A model generated the notes under the pieces. That model saw only the letters and a list, made by a program, of their open reading frames with translations. It had not been told where the DNA came from and ran no database searches. The translations under genes and the position numbers were made by a program. A DNA stretch of 64,000 nucleotides, taken from NCBI GenBank assembly GCA_010093705.1, contig MU006107.1:418031-482030 (forward strand). Reading direction: 5' to 3'. The stretch is from Patellaria atrata CBS 101060. Lineage: Eukaryota > Ascomycota > Dothideomycetes > Patellariales > Patellariaceae. Below, piece by piece: positions 1 through 12,951 of the stretch (the stretch's first letter is position 1; every line of letters begins with the position of its first letter).

Positions 1-688
1 CCTGCGACTCCCACTGACTTGTAGCATTATCTAAGTCTGAAGTTGCATTCGCAACTTTCCCCGCGGCAGCTTTGGGGCCTTTCTCTTTGAGTTTATCCGC
101 CTTTTTGTTCGCACTATCAATATCCTTGGCCATTGCTGCAAGGTTTCCACTTATTGTAGACATGGCCTGCATCTCACGATTTGTGCGCTCGTAGTCCCTC
201 AGAGGTCGTTCGACATCAGTCTCAATTCTAGTTGCAAGAGTGTGATGAGAGTCCGCGATGGCTTCAGTCGAACTTATTATTCTATGCCAGGGTTGGGAGA
301 ATATCCTAGGGATACCTTAACTTACTCCGGCAAGCAAACTGGTATCAAGAAGATGTCTGTACATACCCTAAGTCGGACGACTCATCTGGACTTGGTCTTC
401 TCGCCAGTTTCCGCAGCCCTTGAGCGTACGCTTCTTCGATCCTCCGTCTCTCCTGTATATTCTATTAGCGCAAGGATTGGGCGTTAGAAAGCCGCGATGT
501 TAACCTGCAGCCAATCCGCGATTTCCGAGTTGATTTTCCCAACATGCTTAACCCTATCTAAAAGTATGGTGACGGCTTGCGACGGTTGGAGGGTAGCCTT
601 GCAGCAATTTTCTCAGTACTCAGTACATAGCATATCCAGTGTGCACACTCACCAGCATTGCTGGGTATTCCTGCCTCTGGAGATCCAT
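1..688 (-). CDS. F-BAR endocytic adaptor, Syp1/FCHO-like (5' part, runs off left edge)
   Basis: Four exons can be placed on the minus strand: 653-688, 505-597, 367-452 and 305 to the left edge, with introns of 55, 52 and 61 nt and matching phases. The joined peptide starts MDLQRQEYPAMLATLQPSQA and continues through an F-BAR-like helix with the segments ERRRIEEAYAQGLRKLARR and THTLATRIE-like DSHHTLATRIETDVERPLRDY, then a Lys/Ala-rich coiled coil ending at QWESQ. The opening YP-ML-TLQPSQA pattern resembles the start of yeast Syp1 and related fungal muniscins, which bend membrane and help start clathrin endocytosis at the plasma membrane. The mu-homology domain that would prove this lies outside the window. 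A RhoGAP-type F-BAR protein is the main alternative. It shares an upstream region with the kinase gene on the other strand. Confidence 0.75.
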
Positions 689-1205
689 TGTGTATGCGCT
701 AGTCACAAATATCGTACAGATAGAGCCGCTATTACATGAGGTACAGTTCGTCCGGTGCGCGCTGCGCAGTTTGAATGTTCAGTTCGTGTATATGGAGCTG
801 TATGGCTAGGAGGTGAGGTGAGTGTGAGGTGTTGAGCTTCGACGGAACTTGGGGACTTGGGACGAGACGGGAACACCAGAACTAGAAAACTAGTGCCAGT
901 TCTATTCTTGCCAAGGTTGAACCTCAAGTGATATAACCATTCGCCCTTCTTCAGCATCCTAACCTAAAGGGTACCTCACCTATGCCATATCTCCATTACA
1001 AGGCAATTTGAGCGCTCAGAAGAATTTTCTTCTATTTCCCTACCTAATCCTGTTTATAACTCCCGTTTCATCCGGGCTGATCGGTTGTCCACAGGAGCCA
1101 CACACGTGTGGGTATAAGCAACTGTAAAATCTGTAAATAGGTCTATCCGTATCTTCATCTATTAGTATTTCTTATATTGTTCTAGTAACATTGGATTATC
1201 TCAGC
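689..1205. other. Divergent intergenic region (F-BAR adaptor / CAK-like kinase)
   Basis: About 517 bases lie between two start codons pointing away from each other, so both promoters and 5' UTRs must be here. I see no convincing coding sequence, repeat or defined site. Confidence 0.6.
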
Positions 1206-2871
1206 ATGTCACAGTCTCATCAGGCAATGACGTGGCGGTCATCTATTAGCTTCTCCGATAGACTCTCCATCATCGTTAAAATGCACGTACGTCTATCTCC
1301 TTGAGTGCTTACAAATTCTTTCGTCTGTCATGTCTCTCTAAATTGAAATTCGTTTTCGGTTCCATATCTTTCTGCGTGTTAATGTTTTGCGTCCGAAGAA
1401 ATTGCCGAACCATTTACAATAGTGCTATCACTATGGGCTTACAGTGTTTCGCAGCAACTCGTTCTATAGAACTGCGAATCCTCATATATCAGTACCAGTA
1501 GCTCATCAAGAAGCCAAAAAATTAGAAGGCGAGGCGTATAACTCTGCTTCATCCAGTGTAAGAGGACCTGAATTCTGTAACAACAGAGACTGATGAGCGA
1601 GAGGCCGATTATGAGGTGCGCTGTCAGAACATAATCTCACAGCTTGAATTACAGGCAGAGACATGTGATTCTCCCTTAGAGGTGAGTAAATCGCTGAAAA
1701 AAAACTACTTTTTACGCCAAATCCCTCTTTCTTCAAGCAATGCCGTAACAATCCAATATTCACATATTGGTAGGATCCAGAGGAATATCCTTCCGAACTC
1801 TTACCTGCGCCTATCCAAATTGGGCACTATAAGCATGCACACCACCATAGATCCGGACTTTTTTCTCATGTGTATAGAGCACCCACCCTAGAAAAGCGGT
1901 CTGAGGATTCTGTACTATCGAAGAATAGGCAGGAATTTGTAGCCTTGAAGGTGACGACGCCGTCGCTGATGACAGCTCCCCATGATTCCCGTCGAGAAGC
2001 ACGTATATTATCTACCGTAGAGGGGCCAAATATCCTTCGTCTTCTAGACACATTCCAGCAAGCTGGTGACCATCTCGTCCTTGTATTTCCGTTTATGTCA
2101 CACGATCTTGAGACTCTCATTAGGCTCAAAAAGTTATCAAAGCGGCATTCGAGGTCTTGCCTCCAAGATATGTTCACTGGACTCGCTCATATACACTCCA
2201 GAGGGATAATACACAGGGATATCAAACCTTCAAATATTCTCCTGCGTTCCATATCTGGCCCGGCATATATAGCAGATTTCGGGATAGCCTGGTCCAATAT
2301 AGACCCTTCCAGTGAACCGCCGGACGAGAAAATCACAGACGTAGGTACTACATGTTATAGAGCACCAGAGCTTCTTTTCGGGAATACACATTATGGGTCT
2401 GCTATAGACCTCTGGGCAGCGGGGTGCGTCGTTGCAGAAGTTGAGGACTCAACTATCGACAGTCTCTTCGATTCGGGAGATCTTGGAAGTGATCTGGCTC
2501 TAATTAAGAGCATATTTGAGAGTCTAGGCACTCCCGATCTTATCACCTGGCCGGTAAGAAGATCCAATGTTCAATTTCTGTGCTAATTCTTGCGTTCAGG
2601 AGGCTGAAACATTCCGAGACTGGGGGAAAATGATGTTCTACGAATACCCCGCTCGTAAATGGAGCGAATTACTTCCTAATGCATCTGATCCTGCTAGAAG
2701 CCTAGCAAGTAGTTTGGTGCAGTACCAAAGTTCCCTTCGACTCTCAGCGGAGGAGGTAATTGCCCTTCTGGTTGCCCTCGCTCGTTAAGTAGTCCATTAC
2801 TTACACTTATTCCTCAGGTTCTAAAACATCCTTTTTTTTGCGGCGAGGATTCAATAGAAAAAGGGCAATAA
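1206..2871 (+). CDS. Csk1/Cak1-like CDK-activating protein kinase
   Basis: Model exons are 1206-1286, 1423-1557, 1598-1681, 1774-2553, 2600-2755 and 2818-2871, giving about 429 residues. The last three junctions are well supported by phase and family; exons 1-3 are less sure, and intron 1558-1597 would be only 40 nt. The catalytic loop reads HRDIKPSNILL (Asp about 249) and the metal-binding motif is DFG (about 268), followed by the activation-segment end YRAPELLFG. The beta-3 lysine lies in VALK. There is no GxGxxG loop before it; the segment reads HRSGLFSHVYRA. That loss fits the Cak1/Csk1 branch, which activates CDKs by phosphorylating their T-loop. The final short exon encodes VLKHPFFCGED, a usual kinase C-lobe end. 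Specific target not deducible from sequence. Confidence 0.8.
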
Positions 2872-3690
2872 ATTGACGTTCGTGTAGCTTCGGTAGTGAA
2901 GTGATTTCAACATTGCCGGTTCTATCTCCGAACCTCCTCTCACCGTAGCCATTTCAAGCTTCTATATTCAAACCGTCCTCTCGTCAGCACTTACTCCATC
3001 ATTGATCTTAATCAACACATCTTATGTCGGAATCTTGACGAGTAGAGTGCTTTTAAAGAGAAGTTGTGCGGCTACAGTGGAACTCAAAGCTTGTTTCGAT
3101 AGTTATGTATCCGGTAACGAGTGTCATTACCTATATATAAGACACTATTCTAGGGTTGGGCTAGGTCTTATGTACATTATGTAAATGCGATGGGATTACC
3201 TTACCGTATCCTTTGAATTTCCTGAATGTGTAAGTGGTTCCGTTGTGTTTACCTTAATCGGTGAATTTAGTTCAAGATGAAGTTACTCGTAGCGTCAGGG
3301 GCTACTAGAATATCTAGCGCCAAGCAAGACCGAATGCCCTGGTTGCCGGTTGCCCCGCAGAAGCGGCCTTGGGCCTTGGGCTTCTATCTTAGTTCTAAAC
3401 ATCAAACGTTCCCATCACTTATTGTATTATTACTGAACGTTTTGAGTTGCATGAATTTGCTTCCAACTCTCTGAGATCCTCGGACTATCTCAACTTTGGA
3501 ACTAACCCCCCACTTAGTACCGCACGCAATCTTGTTCAACCGGCTTTTATTTTAGGTTCTAATACCTGATTTATGCCTCGATTTCGCCTATAGCAGCTCT
3601 ATTACAGCTGCCGGTATCTCACCTTCACAATCTCCCAGGTCCCAAGCATTGACGAGGGTGTTCGTATAAAGAGAAGCCAAAGCCGGCAAG
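2872..3690. other. Intergenic region upstream of hymA
   Basis: About 820 bases between two same-strand genes, holding the kinase 3' UTR and the hymA promoter. It is AT-rich, with no gene that I can support. Confidence 0.5.
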
Positions 3691-5013
3691 ATGGCCTTTC
3701 TATTCTCCAGAAACAGGCAGAAAGGTAATATGGACCTGGTCAAAGGTACGAAAGAACTCGTCCTGAAATGTTTGGCGGAAGAGAAACCACAACCGAAGGT
3801 AAAGACCGCCTGGCGTTTCGATTTGGAGCAATTAACCTTATTTGATATAGACAGAGGAGGAATTGGCACGAAATCTTGCTCAGATGAAATTAGTACTTCA
3901 GGGTACACCAGGTTGATTCTCCCCAATATACTCACTCGATGATTTGTGATTAAACTCATACCACTTAGAGCAGGAAGTTAGTCCGGACCAAGTTCTCCAG
4001 CTCATTCAACTACTACTCCAAGAAGACCTTTTATTGTCACTCGCGAACACAATTCACAAGCTACCTTTCGAATCGCGCAAGGACACCCAGGTCATAATCG
4101 CAACTGCTCTCCGTTTCAAGACCAACTCGAGTACGGCCGACGAGCCTTTCGCCCTCAATACTATTATCTCGCAACGGCCACAACTCATAGTAACATTATG
4201 CAATGGGTACGACCGGAGGGAAAGTGCAATGCCCTGTGGCGGCGTCCTACGAGAAGCTTTGAAGTATGATGCGGTGGCTGCTTTGATCTTGTACGATGAG
4301 CCTTCTGCAGGAGGTCCACCAAACCTAAGTCGAGAGCTAAATACATCGGCCCCTGCTAAAGGTGATGGGGTGTTCTGGAAGTTTTTCGACTGGATCGATA
4401 AATCCGCCTTTGAAGTGAGCGCAGACGCCTTCAACACATTCAGGGTGAGACTAGAAAACCTATGATTTCCTGTCAGTCCATCCTGCTGACAGCGAACGAA
4501 GGAGATTTTGACGAGACACAAACAACTGATCGCTACGTTTCTGGAAGTGAATTTTGACCTCTTCTTCCAGAAGTATAACCGCATTTTGGTACAGTCTGAT
4601 AGTTACGTGACCAAACGACAGTCTATCAAGTTACTTGGAGAAATTTTGCTCGACAGAGCAAACTACAATATCATGACCGCATACGTAGCCTCGGGCGAGC
4701 ACCTGAAAATCATAATGAAATTGCTCTTGGACGAGAGGAAAATGATCAACTATGAAGGATTTCATGTATTCAAGGTAGGTAAATCGCTTGATCTAAGGGT
4801 ATCAACAAAATTCTGACGTAATTCCAGGTTTTTGTAGCGAACCCAAATAAGACGGTATCTGTTCAGCGCATGTTGATCAACAATCGAGAAAGACTGTTGA
4901 AATTCCTTCCCGGTTTCCTGAGCGATCGAAAGGAAGATGATCAGTTCATGGACGAGAAGAGCTTTCTTGTGCGGCAGATCGAAAACCTGCCACCACAGCC
5001 GGTACCGACATGA
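3691..5013 (+). CDS. hymA: Mo25-like protein HymA/Hym1
   Basis: Five exons (3691-3798, 3851-3911, 3969-4444, 4502-4774, 4828-5013) join in phase to 367 residues, the usual size for Mo25 proteins (about 340-390). The start MAFLFSRNRQK is the typical Mo25 opening. The helical-repeat body follows, with FNTFREILTRHK, FDLFFQKYNRIL and the C-terminal NYEGFHVFKVFVANP signature. In fungi Hym1/HymA is a scaffold of the RAM/morphogenesis network, activating the Ste20/Kic1-type kinase upstream of Cbk1/Orb6; in Aspergillus nidulans it is needed for conidiophore development. All conserved blocks are present, so the gene looks intact. Intron 2 splits the codon for Glu in the PEQEV region. Confidence 0.95.
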
Positions 5014-5840
5014 CGGCTTTGTGAAATTCATTACTGGACGACCTAGTCGTACCAATGAATCGTTTAGCATTCAAGGTGTTTGGGTTAGGGTTTTCGCTAT
5101 TATCCTGAAGTCGGGAAAAGCAGAACAGCCACGTAGTTTATGAGGGTCGATCGCGATATACCACGATGGGTTTGCATGGTCTTTTAGATTGTTGTACTAT
5201 TTTTACCGTGTAGTTCTACTGTACAACAAGTAAGGTAGACAAGTAGCCTTCCATTTATAAGAATGCAACAAAGTACCTTACGGATAGTACGGTAAATTCG
5301 GTAAATCGGCAGACAGAATAACAGATTTTAGCCGAAACTAGGAAGCCTAGAGATAGGGCACCGCACCAGGGCAGATGCAGATGAAATACTAGATACCTTA
5401 CCGCCTCACGGATGTCGGGTACGGTAAGGTATCAGTATTATATTTTGTGGAATTACCTTACAATGATCGGCGAGAAAAGGAGCTTTTGGCAGTTGGAAAT
5501 GACAATGGACGAGAAGAGGTTATTGGATATGATATGTTATTAATGTACAGCTAATCGTATTATAACCATGTCGCGCGTATTCTTAACGTAGCAGTACGGC
5601 GCTCACTACGTCACCTACCTTACCTATGAACAGCGCTTTCTCTTCCCCTTCGACACACCCACCCAAGTCAAACGAACGGCCTCCCTTACAGCTTATTTGT
5701 CCTCCTATAGTCCTCCCAATATCTTGCGGAGGTCATATCTCTCTCATGTGTGTTACCGATCTTATCGTCTATTATCAGCAACCCTTTGGCCTCATCGAGC
5801 AGAAGGCCAGAAAGCTGTGCGGAAGGGGCAGGGGGGCGAT
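5014..5840. other. Intergenic region with a long inverted repeat
   Basis: About 830 bases upstream of the histidine kinase. It is AT-rich and carries repeated TACCTTAC/GTAAGGTA words and one strong hairpin (5385-5439, listed separately). The histidine kinase reading frame is open back to 5697, but the first in-frame ATG is 5841. Confidence 0.6.
5385..5439. repeat. Inverted repeat (imperfect 18-bp arms, 18-nt loop)
   Basis: The arm GATACCTTACCG (5392-5403) is matched perfectly by CGGTAAGGTATC (5422-5433). Six further pairs extend the stem outwards across one unpaired base at 5391 (AATACT at 5385-5390 against AGTATT at 5434-5439). The loop is 18 nt. It could be a foldback remnant, a dyad for a regulator or a small structured RNA; the sequence alone does not say which. 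Confidence 0.8.
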
Positions 5841-8800
5841 ATGACAGGAAAGAAAACACCTGCTTCATCACCCAGTCATTCTTCGACGGAAGCCTCACAA
5901 TCGGCGAGACCAACCCTCTATCGGGCAATTGCGTCGCACTCCTCTAATGAAGACAAATCCGAGACGACTGTTGCTATAGCATCAGGTTCTACACCAACGA
6001 CAACGTCGGCTACGGATGACGAAGTCACTGAGAGTGAAATTAGTAGCGTTGGTGACGTGACCTCAGAGGATGATAATCCGAGCGACGCAGAGGACAAGAG
6101 ACGTGAGGTGGATACGGGACCACTCGCATCAGAAGCCCAAGAGATCGAGAGGCTGAAGGAAGCAGTGCACGCAAAACTGCTCCTCAACTCTCAACGGATG
6201 AAAGCAGCTCAAACTGGTCCAGGCATGAAATCCTCTGCCTTTGCCGCGAGGAGGGTCTCGCCGATCAAAGAGGAAGTGCCAAATGCTGTTTCACCTTCTC
6301 TTGATGCTGCATTCAGCAGTCCTCTTCCGACAGGCGCCCAAACGGCCTCAACCGAATCAACAGAGTCTGGCAAGACTATACGAGGAAGTGTGCCGGCTAC
6401 GCCAGGACAATATCCTCTTCGGACGCCTTCGTATCCTTTCCCATACGTCCCAGGGACACCCAGAGCTTGGTCCTCGTCCTTTCACCAACCATTCACTACT
6501 CTATCACCTACAGTGTCAGGATTGCCACAGCGAACTACCTCGACAGCGGTTGACACGACATTGTCAGGAGATAGTACACCCGCTGCTTCAACCGATACTT
6601 TCATGCCTCGTGGCGGGTCCATACCAGGTCCCCAGGATCCCAAATTTCCATCTCCAAATTTGTACGATCTCGTCCTCGTCCTAAATACCGAGCCTGGATT
6701 AGATGCCTGGTGGTCCACTGTTGTCACTATACTGACTGATTGGTTTGGCGCCGTAAGAGTAACACTAGCAGTTCCAGCGGATGCCACTGATATCGAGAAT
6801 GTTCCCTGGGGGCAGAAGGCGACTTACAATTTCAACCTAAGCAGAGAAGGCCCGCTAACGGAAAAAGAGAACAAAGCATCCCATACCAAACAGGAATCTT
6901 CGGAAAAGTCCGCTCGACTTGACGATATCGACTTCCATGACGCGGTGTCAAGCAAAGCTCCTCGACCGAAGATAGAATCACGCCATTCATTTGCAGGCCC
7001 CGAACCTATTAAGAAATGGGATATTGCGGGTGAAGGCTTGAAAGCACCAGCTCCAAGCTTGCGACCACATGGTCCCGTAAGAACAGTTAGCCATGTTCCA
7101 CATAGCAGCTTAAGGAGCGAATTGAGTCACACGTCGCCTATTACAATCTCAAGGGAATCCCCACCCTCAACCCACAGGACGCCTCTTAAAGAACACTCAT
7201 TCAGCGACCCCGACTTCTCTAGTGTCGGCGATGGTCCCGCCGGTCCGGATTCAGCAGTCTTTCCCGTTCTACGAGCACTGGACCATGAGATCGACCCCTT
7301 GATAGACAGTGCTGGAATTAATCGAGTTCTTGAGAGAGGAAAACTTGTTACGCTAACTCGGGACTATACTAGTACTAGTGACTCGGCGAAACCAACCTCC
7401 TCTGAGCCTGCGTATACTACAGAGGCAACACTCCGTCCGAAAAGCAGGCAAGCAAATGCTACGTCTCAGGCGACCAAGGGATCACACCGTGCGTGGGCCT
7501 TCGGGATGATACCTGATGATAACCCACGTGGAAGACTGAGCACACACTATGAGGAATATGAACAGTTTCCTTCGTCACCCTGGGCACAATCACCAGCGCC
7601 GTCACCCGCCATTCAAGCGGACCCTTCAGAGAACCCATTTTTTACTTCTGCAGAAGTTGACGAGGAGACGTTCAACCCGAGCGGTTCTGGGCCAGATTAT
7701 TCACAGTTTGGTCAAGTCGAAGCAATTGGTGTCGATAGCGCCAGTACAATCATTCACCTCCCCTTCATTCATCCAGTTCTCTCTCAACCGATGTCATCCT
7801 TAGATCCAGAACCGCCCCCGATGACAGAAAATACTCGAGACAGGGGTAAATCTAGAGCCGGATCAATCGCTCCCACTGAGATACCAGAATTCCAGAAGAA
7901 AGCTCCTATTGCGATTCTATCCTTACTCACGAAGACTGTTCCCTATCCCCATAACTTGACCCATTCCCTTAAACTCTTTGGTCCTCACCTAGCTACGTCA
8001 TTTTCAATTGCACAACAGTATAGTAACGCAATAACGCAGGCGATGGGAGTACGGCACCGCCGCTTCTTATCTGGACAGCAGGTCGGTTTCACACCGGAAA
8101 CTGAAGGTCTCGAAGATCTTATGCGTCTTGACATTACAGAGGAAGCGCATTCAACAGCAGGAAGCATCACAAGCCCTTCAGACTATTCGGGTCGCTCTCG
8201 ACACTCACCTGGAGGGTCTATTACCGGGACGCCCGCATGGGACCCGTCCAATATCGCATTTTCCAGTCGACATTCTGTTGGAGGCACTCCTGCAGCTCTC
8301 TTAGCTACGACCGACTCTATTGATAGTTATTTCGATGCGAAGAAAAAGTCGACCATACCACGCACCGGTAGTGGTGCAGCGCTTTCCCAATTACAAGCAG
8401 GTGGAAAGACTTCTCCGACTGTCGAGTTTCGGACCGCAACCCGCCCCGCTCATATTCAAACTCCTGGAGATGATGATGCCACGCCTAGAATTGAACCAAA
8501 ACCCCGTCTACCAACACAATCCCGCAACGAAAAAACTCCAATTACTACCTATAAACTTAGAGAAAGTAGTCCCCCACGGTCCTCAGATACGTCAGCCTCC
8601 AGAAAGCCGGGAATGAGACTTACTGCGATACAACCCCCAGAACGTGGTACCCGCCAGCGACATTCTCTCCTGCATTCTTATGGGGCAGATTTTAGTTCCT
8701 CATTCCAATCACTCCCTTCTGCGGCAACCCCTACTCCTAGGACGCCCGGAGGAGCGATGCACAACAGGAGTGGCTCTGCTGACAACGTCTATGATATGCC

Positions 8801-11800
8801 ACCACCTTCAGAACGCCTATTGAGAACTATCATCGATTCGCTTCCGGTTCAAATCTTTACTGCTGCGCCAACAACTGGAGCCCTTACGTGGGTCAACTCC
8901 AAGTTTCTAGTTTATAGGGGACAAGATCAACGTCAGTTTCTCAAGGAGCCCTGGCAAGCGGTACATCCCGAAGACCGCGATGAATACTCGGATGCGTGGA
9001 CAAAATGCCTACGTACTGGCCAGCAGTTACAACATAAGGTTCGGTTGCAACGCTTTGACGGCAATTATCGCTGGTTCTACGTGCGGGCAGCTCCATTAAA
9101 AGATAAGCGACAGAATATCGTCCATTGGATAGGCACGAACATGGACTTCCACGAGCAGCATATCGCCGAAGTCAACTCTGCGCGACAGCAAGAGACCGCG
9201 GCCTCAGAGGCGAAATATCGTGCACTTGCAAATTCAAGCCCCCAGATCGTTTTCGCAGTTACCCAAACGAAGGGTTTGATATTTTGCAACTCGCAATGGC
9301 TATCCTACTCTGGGCAATCCGAGCAACATGCCCTGAAACTAGGCTTTATGGACTTTGTACATCCCGACGATCTTGGTAAATGCAGGCTTCCTACAGTTTC
9401 CGAGGATGGCACTATTCTAACGGCAGACCTCCCAACCTCAGTTCCCCCAGACGCTAATCTTTCTAAGTCTGAAACATCCTCGTCATCCGACTCATCGGAG
9501 ACAGGCCGAACAGTAACGAGCCCTGATGTGACGGGACCATCGAGTCAGGGCATGCCGCAATCTCAGCTCTCTAAATTAGCTAGTACTGGAATCTTAAAAG
9601 TCTCTAAAGACGCTGACGGTAGGCCGTCGTATTCAACTGAGGTCCGATTGCGGTCAAAAGACGGAGACTACCGTTGGCATCTTGTGCGCATCCTCCTTGC
9701 CGAGTCTATCGCCCAAGATGGGGATGAAGAAGACGTCTGGTATGGAACATGCACAGACATCAATGACCACAAGCTTTTGGAGCAGACATTGAAAGAAACA
9801 ATGGACGCAAAATCTAGATTTTTGAGTAACATGTCACACGAAATAAGGACGCCGTTGAATGGGATAACGGGCATGGTTAACTTTCTAATGGATAGCAACC
9901 TCTCTCCCGAGCAAATGGAACACGTCAACATAATAAGGAACAGCACGGAGGGTTTGCGTGATCTCATAAATGACATTCTTGATCTCTCCAAAGTCGAAGC
10001 TGGCATGATCACACTTGCTATGGACTGGCTTCACGTTCGATCCCTAATTGAGGAAGTCAATGATCTTACATCGGCATTGGCGATAGGGAAAGGGTTAGAA
10101 CTAAACTACGTCGTAGATGAAGATGTCCCATCGGCAGTTAAGGGCGATCGATTTAGAATACGGCAGGTTCTTCTTAACGTAATCGGTAACGCGATCAAGT
10201 TCACGCAGACCGGTGAGGTGTTCATCCGTTGTAGGAAGCTATCTGGTGGGGATTCTTTACCTGAGGACGAGGTTATACTTCAATTCGATGTCATTGACAC
10301 TGGAAGAGGGTTTAACGAGAAAGAAGCCCAATACCTGTTCAAGCGTTTCAGCCAGATTGATGCGAGCAGTACAAGACAGCACGGGGGAACAGGACTAGGG
10401 CTCGCTATATCAATGCAGTTGGTTGAACTTCATGGGGGAAGCATGAGAGCTTCCAGTGTACCGGGAAATGGTTCCACCTTTACTTTCACCATCAAGTTCA
10501 AGGTTCTTACGGCAAATGAATACCCGTCAACTGATCCCATGCGTCCATCTGTCTCTGTTAATACGCCTCTGGACCCACCTACCTTAGCCTCGATACCATC
10601 ACGGTCACCGGAAATGGAGACCTTGAATACCGCCATAGAAGCCGCTGTAACAGCCCAACAAATTCCAGGCTCTCCTGGCTTCAGTCATCCGTCACATATC
10701 CTGTCCCCCAAACCACCACAGGATTCGCCCGCTATGTCCTCGGGTAGCTCGGATCCATCAATTCGAACGGCACAAACGAGCATTCGCTCAGAAAGGTCTT
10801 CAGTATCTTCATACTCTCCTGAACCGTCGTTGCTCAGATCACCATCGATCACTCTTTCGCTCCCCCGGGATCCAAGAATTGCTCGAACCGAATCTGACAG
10901 TTCTATTGGTGAGCATTCCAACGATTCAGAGGGAACTGTTCGTCCTAGCCTATCCAGTCCAAGTATGTCAAGGACACCGCCTCAGGTTACTAGCGTGCAA
11001 CCCCCCCTTTATTCTATCCTGGTTGTTTGTCCCCTGCTCTATAGTCGAGAGGCCACCGTTAAGCATATCGAGATGACATTACCAAAAAACGTTCCTCACC
11101 AGATCACAGCTAGGGAGAATCTACAGGAATGCCATGATATGATTGGTGGCGATGATCCGGTCATCTTTACGCACATTGTTACCGTTCTTCAAGAACCAGA
11201 AGAAGTTATCGGCATCATGGATCAAGTCTTCCGTTCGGGTAACAACTCAACGACATCGATTATTGTCATTGCCGATTTACTTCTTAAACGTGAAATAATG
11301 AAGGAAGCAAATACATACGACTTCAACCAATTAAATTCCGATCGACGACTTCGCTTCATATATAAACCACTCAAGCCCTCTAAGTTCGCCATCATCTTTG
11401 ATCCACAGAAGGAAAGAGAAATGAGTAAGGATCGCAATCAGGACAACGCGCAACAGGTTGCGGTCAGCCAGAAGCAGGTTTTCGACCACCTCAAAAATAG
11501 GCTAGGAAATAAGGGTCATCGTGTTCTGTTGGTTGAGGACAATAAGATCAACCAGACGGTAAGTTGCAAAGGTCAACTTTTAGTAGAATCTGGACCACTA
11601 AATTTCATTATAGGTCATTTTGAAATTCCTGAGTAAAGCATCCATAGCCGTTGAGACGGTCCTAGATGGCGTTCAATGCACCGAAAAAGTGTTCGCAAAG
11701 GATCACGGATACTATTCGATCATACTTGTATGTTCTTGCTCTATCTATCAACCTTATTTTCGGATAGCAAGCCATTAATATCAATCTTGGTACTAACTAT

Positions 11801-12107
11801 TGATATTTAGTGTGACCTCCACATGCCGAATAAAGACGGTTATCAAACCTGCAAGGAGATTCGTAAATGGGAAAAGCGATCTAAATTCCCTTACCTTCCT
11901 ATTATCGCACTCAGTGCTAATGTACTTGGTGACGTATACGCTAAGTGCGTTGAAGCAGGTTTCAACTCGTACGTAACCAAACCAGTGGATTTCAAAGAAC
12001 TGAGCGATGTCATGACCAAATTTCTGGATCCAGCGGAAAAGGGTCGCCCGCATGAATTTATGAGGGGGAAAAGTTTCTCAACAGGAAAGAAAGCAAAAGG
12101 CGGATGA
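5841..12107 (+). CDS. PAS-domain hybrid histidine kinase
   Basis: Exons 5841-11558, 11614-11727 and 11811-12107 join in phase to 2042 residues. The start is the first ATG in the frame. Order: long Ser/Thr/Pro-rich N-terminus; a GAF-like stretch that seems split, with YDLVLVLNTEPGLDAWW near 275 and KAPIAILSLLTKTVPYPHNL near 685; PAS/PAC near 990-1110; a second PAS with a serine-rich insert near 1120-1310; H-box with phospho-accepting His about 1333 (SHEIRTPLNG); HATPase with N-box Asn about 1450 and GGTGLGLA about 1515; then a receiver with acidic pair E1899/D1900, phospho-acceptor Asp about 1946 (CDLHMPNKDG) and Lys about 2001. All catalytic positions are present. It should relay phosphate to an Ypd1-type protein in stress signalling. 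The layout recalls Mak1-like fungal kinases, but the class is not certain. Both introns fall in the receiver. Confidence 0.93.
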
Positions 12108-12951
12108 TAATGACAACGATGATGATAAAATAAGACACTCGCGGTCTATGATGACGGAAAATCAGGGACTATATGCAATCCCAAAGGGAGGGTAGGGCCT
12201 ACAACGCATGAAGGAGTATCTCGTAAATTATGGCGCGCCATCGTCCACCTTGGAGTCCATCCTTTGGAGTAGGGGAAAGGGAGCCCGTTTTCAACGGGTT
12301 AAGGACAATCGGTAGCCATGGGGACTTAGGGGAAACGACGCGCTTTTACTACCCTTTTTGCCCCGTAATACTTAAAACCGTCGGTGAATCTTGCATCTGC
12401 ATAATCGAGACGGCGTTCACCTTCGCTCTTGCGAGGCGGCCAATTATCCTTTCTCGTGTTGGTTGGATCGGAGCGCTTCGGGTGTCTCGTCATCGTGGAT
12501 GCTCACCAGGAGGCACCGGCCAGCTAGAAAGGGCTTTTTGTATTGTACTTGTAATATTACGCGGTCTCAAACCGCAAGGGTTACGGAACCAGACTTGTGA
12601 TGCTATCAATTGATCAACCTCTCCAACGAGATTCGAAAGTATCGATGCTATCATGGCAATGTTCCCCTTATCCTGATATATTTTCTAAGCCGAGTTGTAC
12701 GATATAAACTTGTGACACCCCATAAGAGCCCATTTCGACATCTATGCGATTTCATGTACTTTTACAGCAAGTATATATTAACCATTAGACTCCACCACAA
12801 TAGAAAGGGAAATTGTATGAATGTCTCACGGCATCAGTAGCATATATTGTCTTGTTAATTTCCATCATCTTGGATACAATAGGTTACAACATAATCAATC
12901 TCTGTCCACCACTCTCCTCTTTCTATGGCACGTGGTCTTCAACCCATTGCC
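12108..12951. other. Tail-to-tail intergenic region
   Basis: About 840 bases between the histidine kinase stop and the AP-1 beta stop. An ATG reading frame of 127 codons (12230-12613, plus) has no recognisable feature and is most likely chance within 3' UTR. Confidence 0.5.

Noticed and set aside
12230-12613. 127-codon ATG frame after the histidine kinase
   Set aside because: Composition is not protein-like and it sits in a probable 3' UTR.
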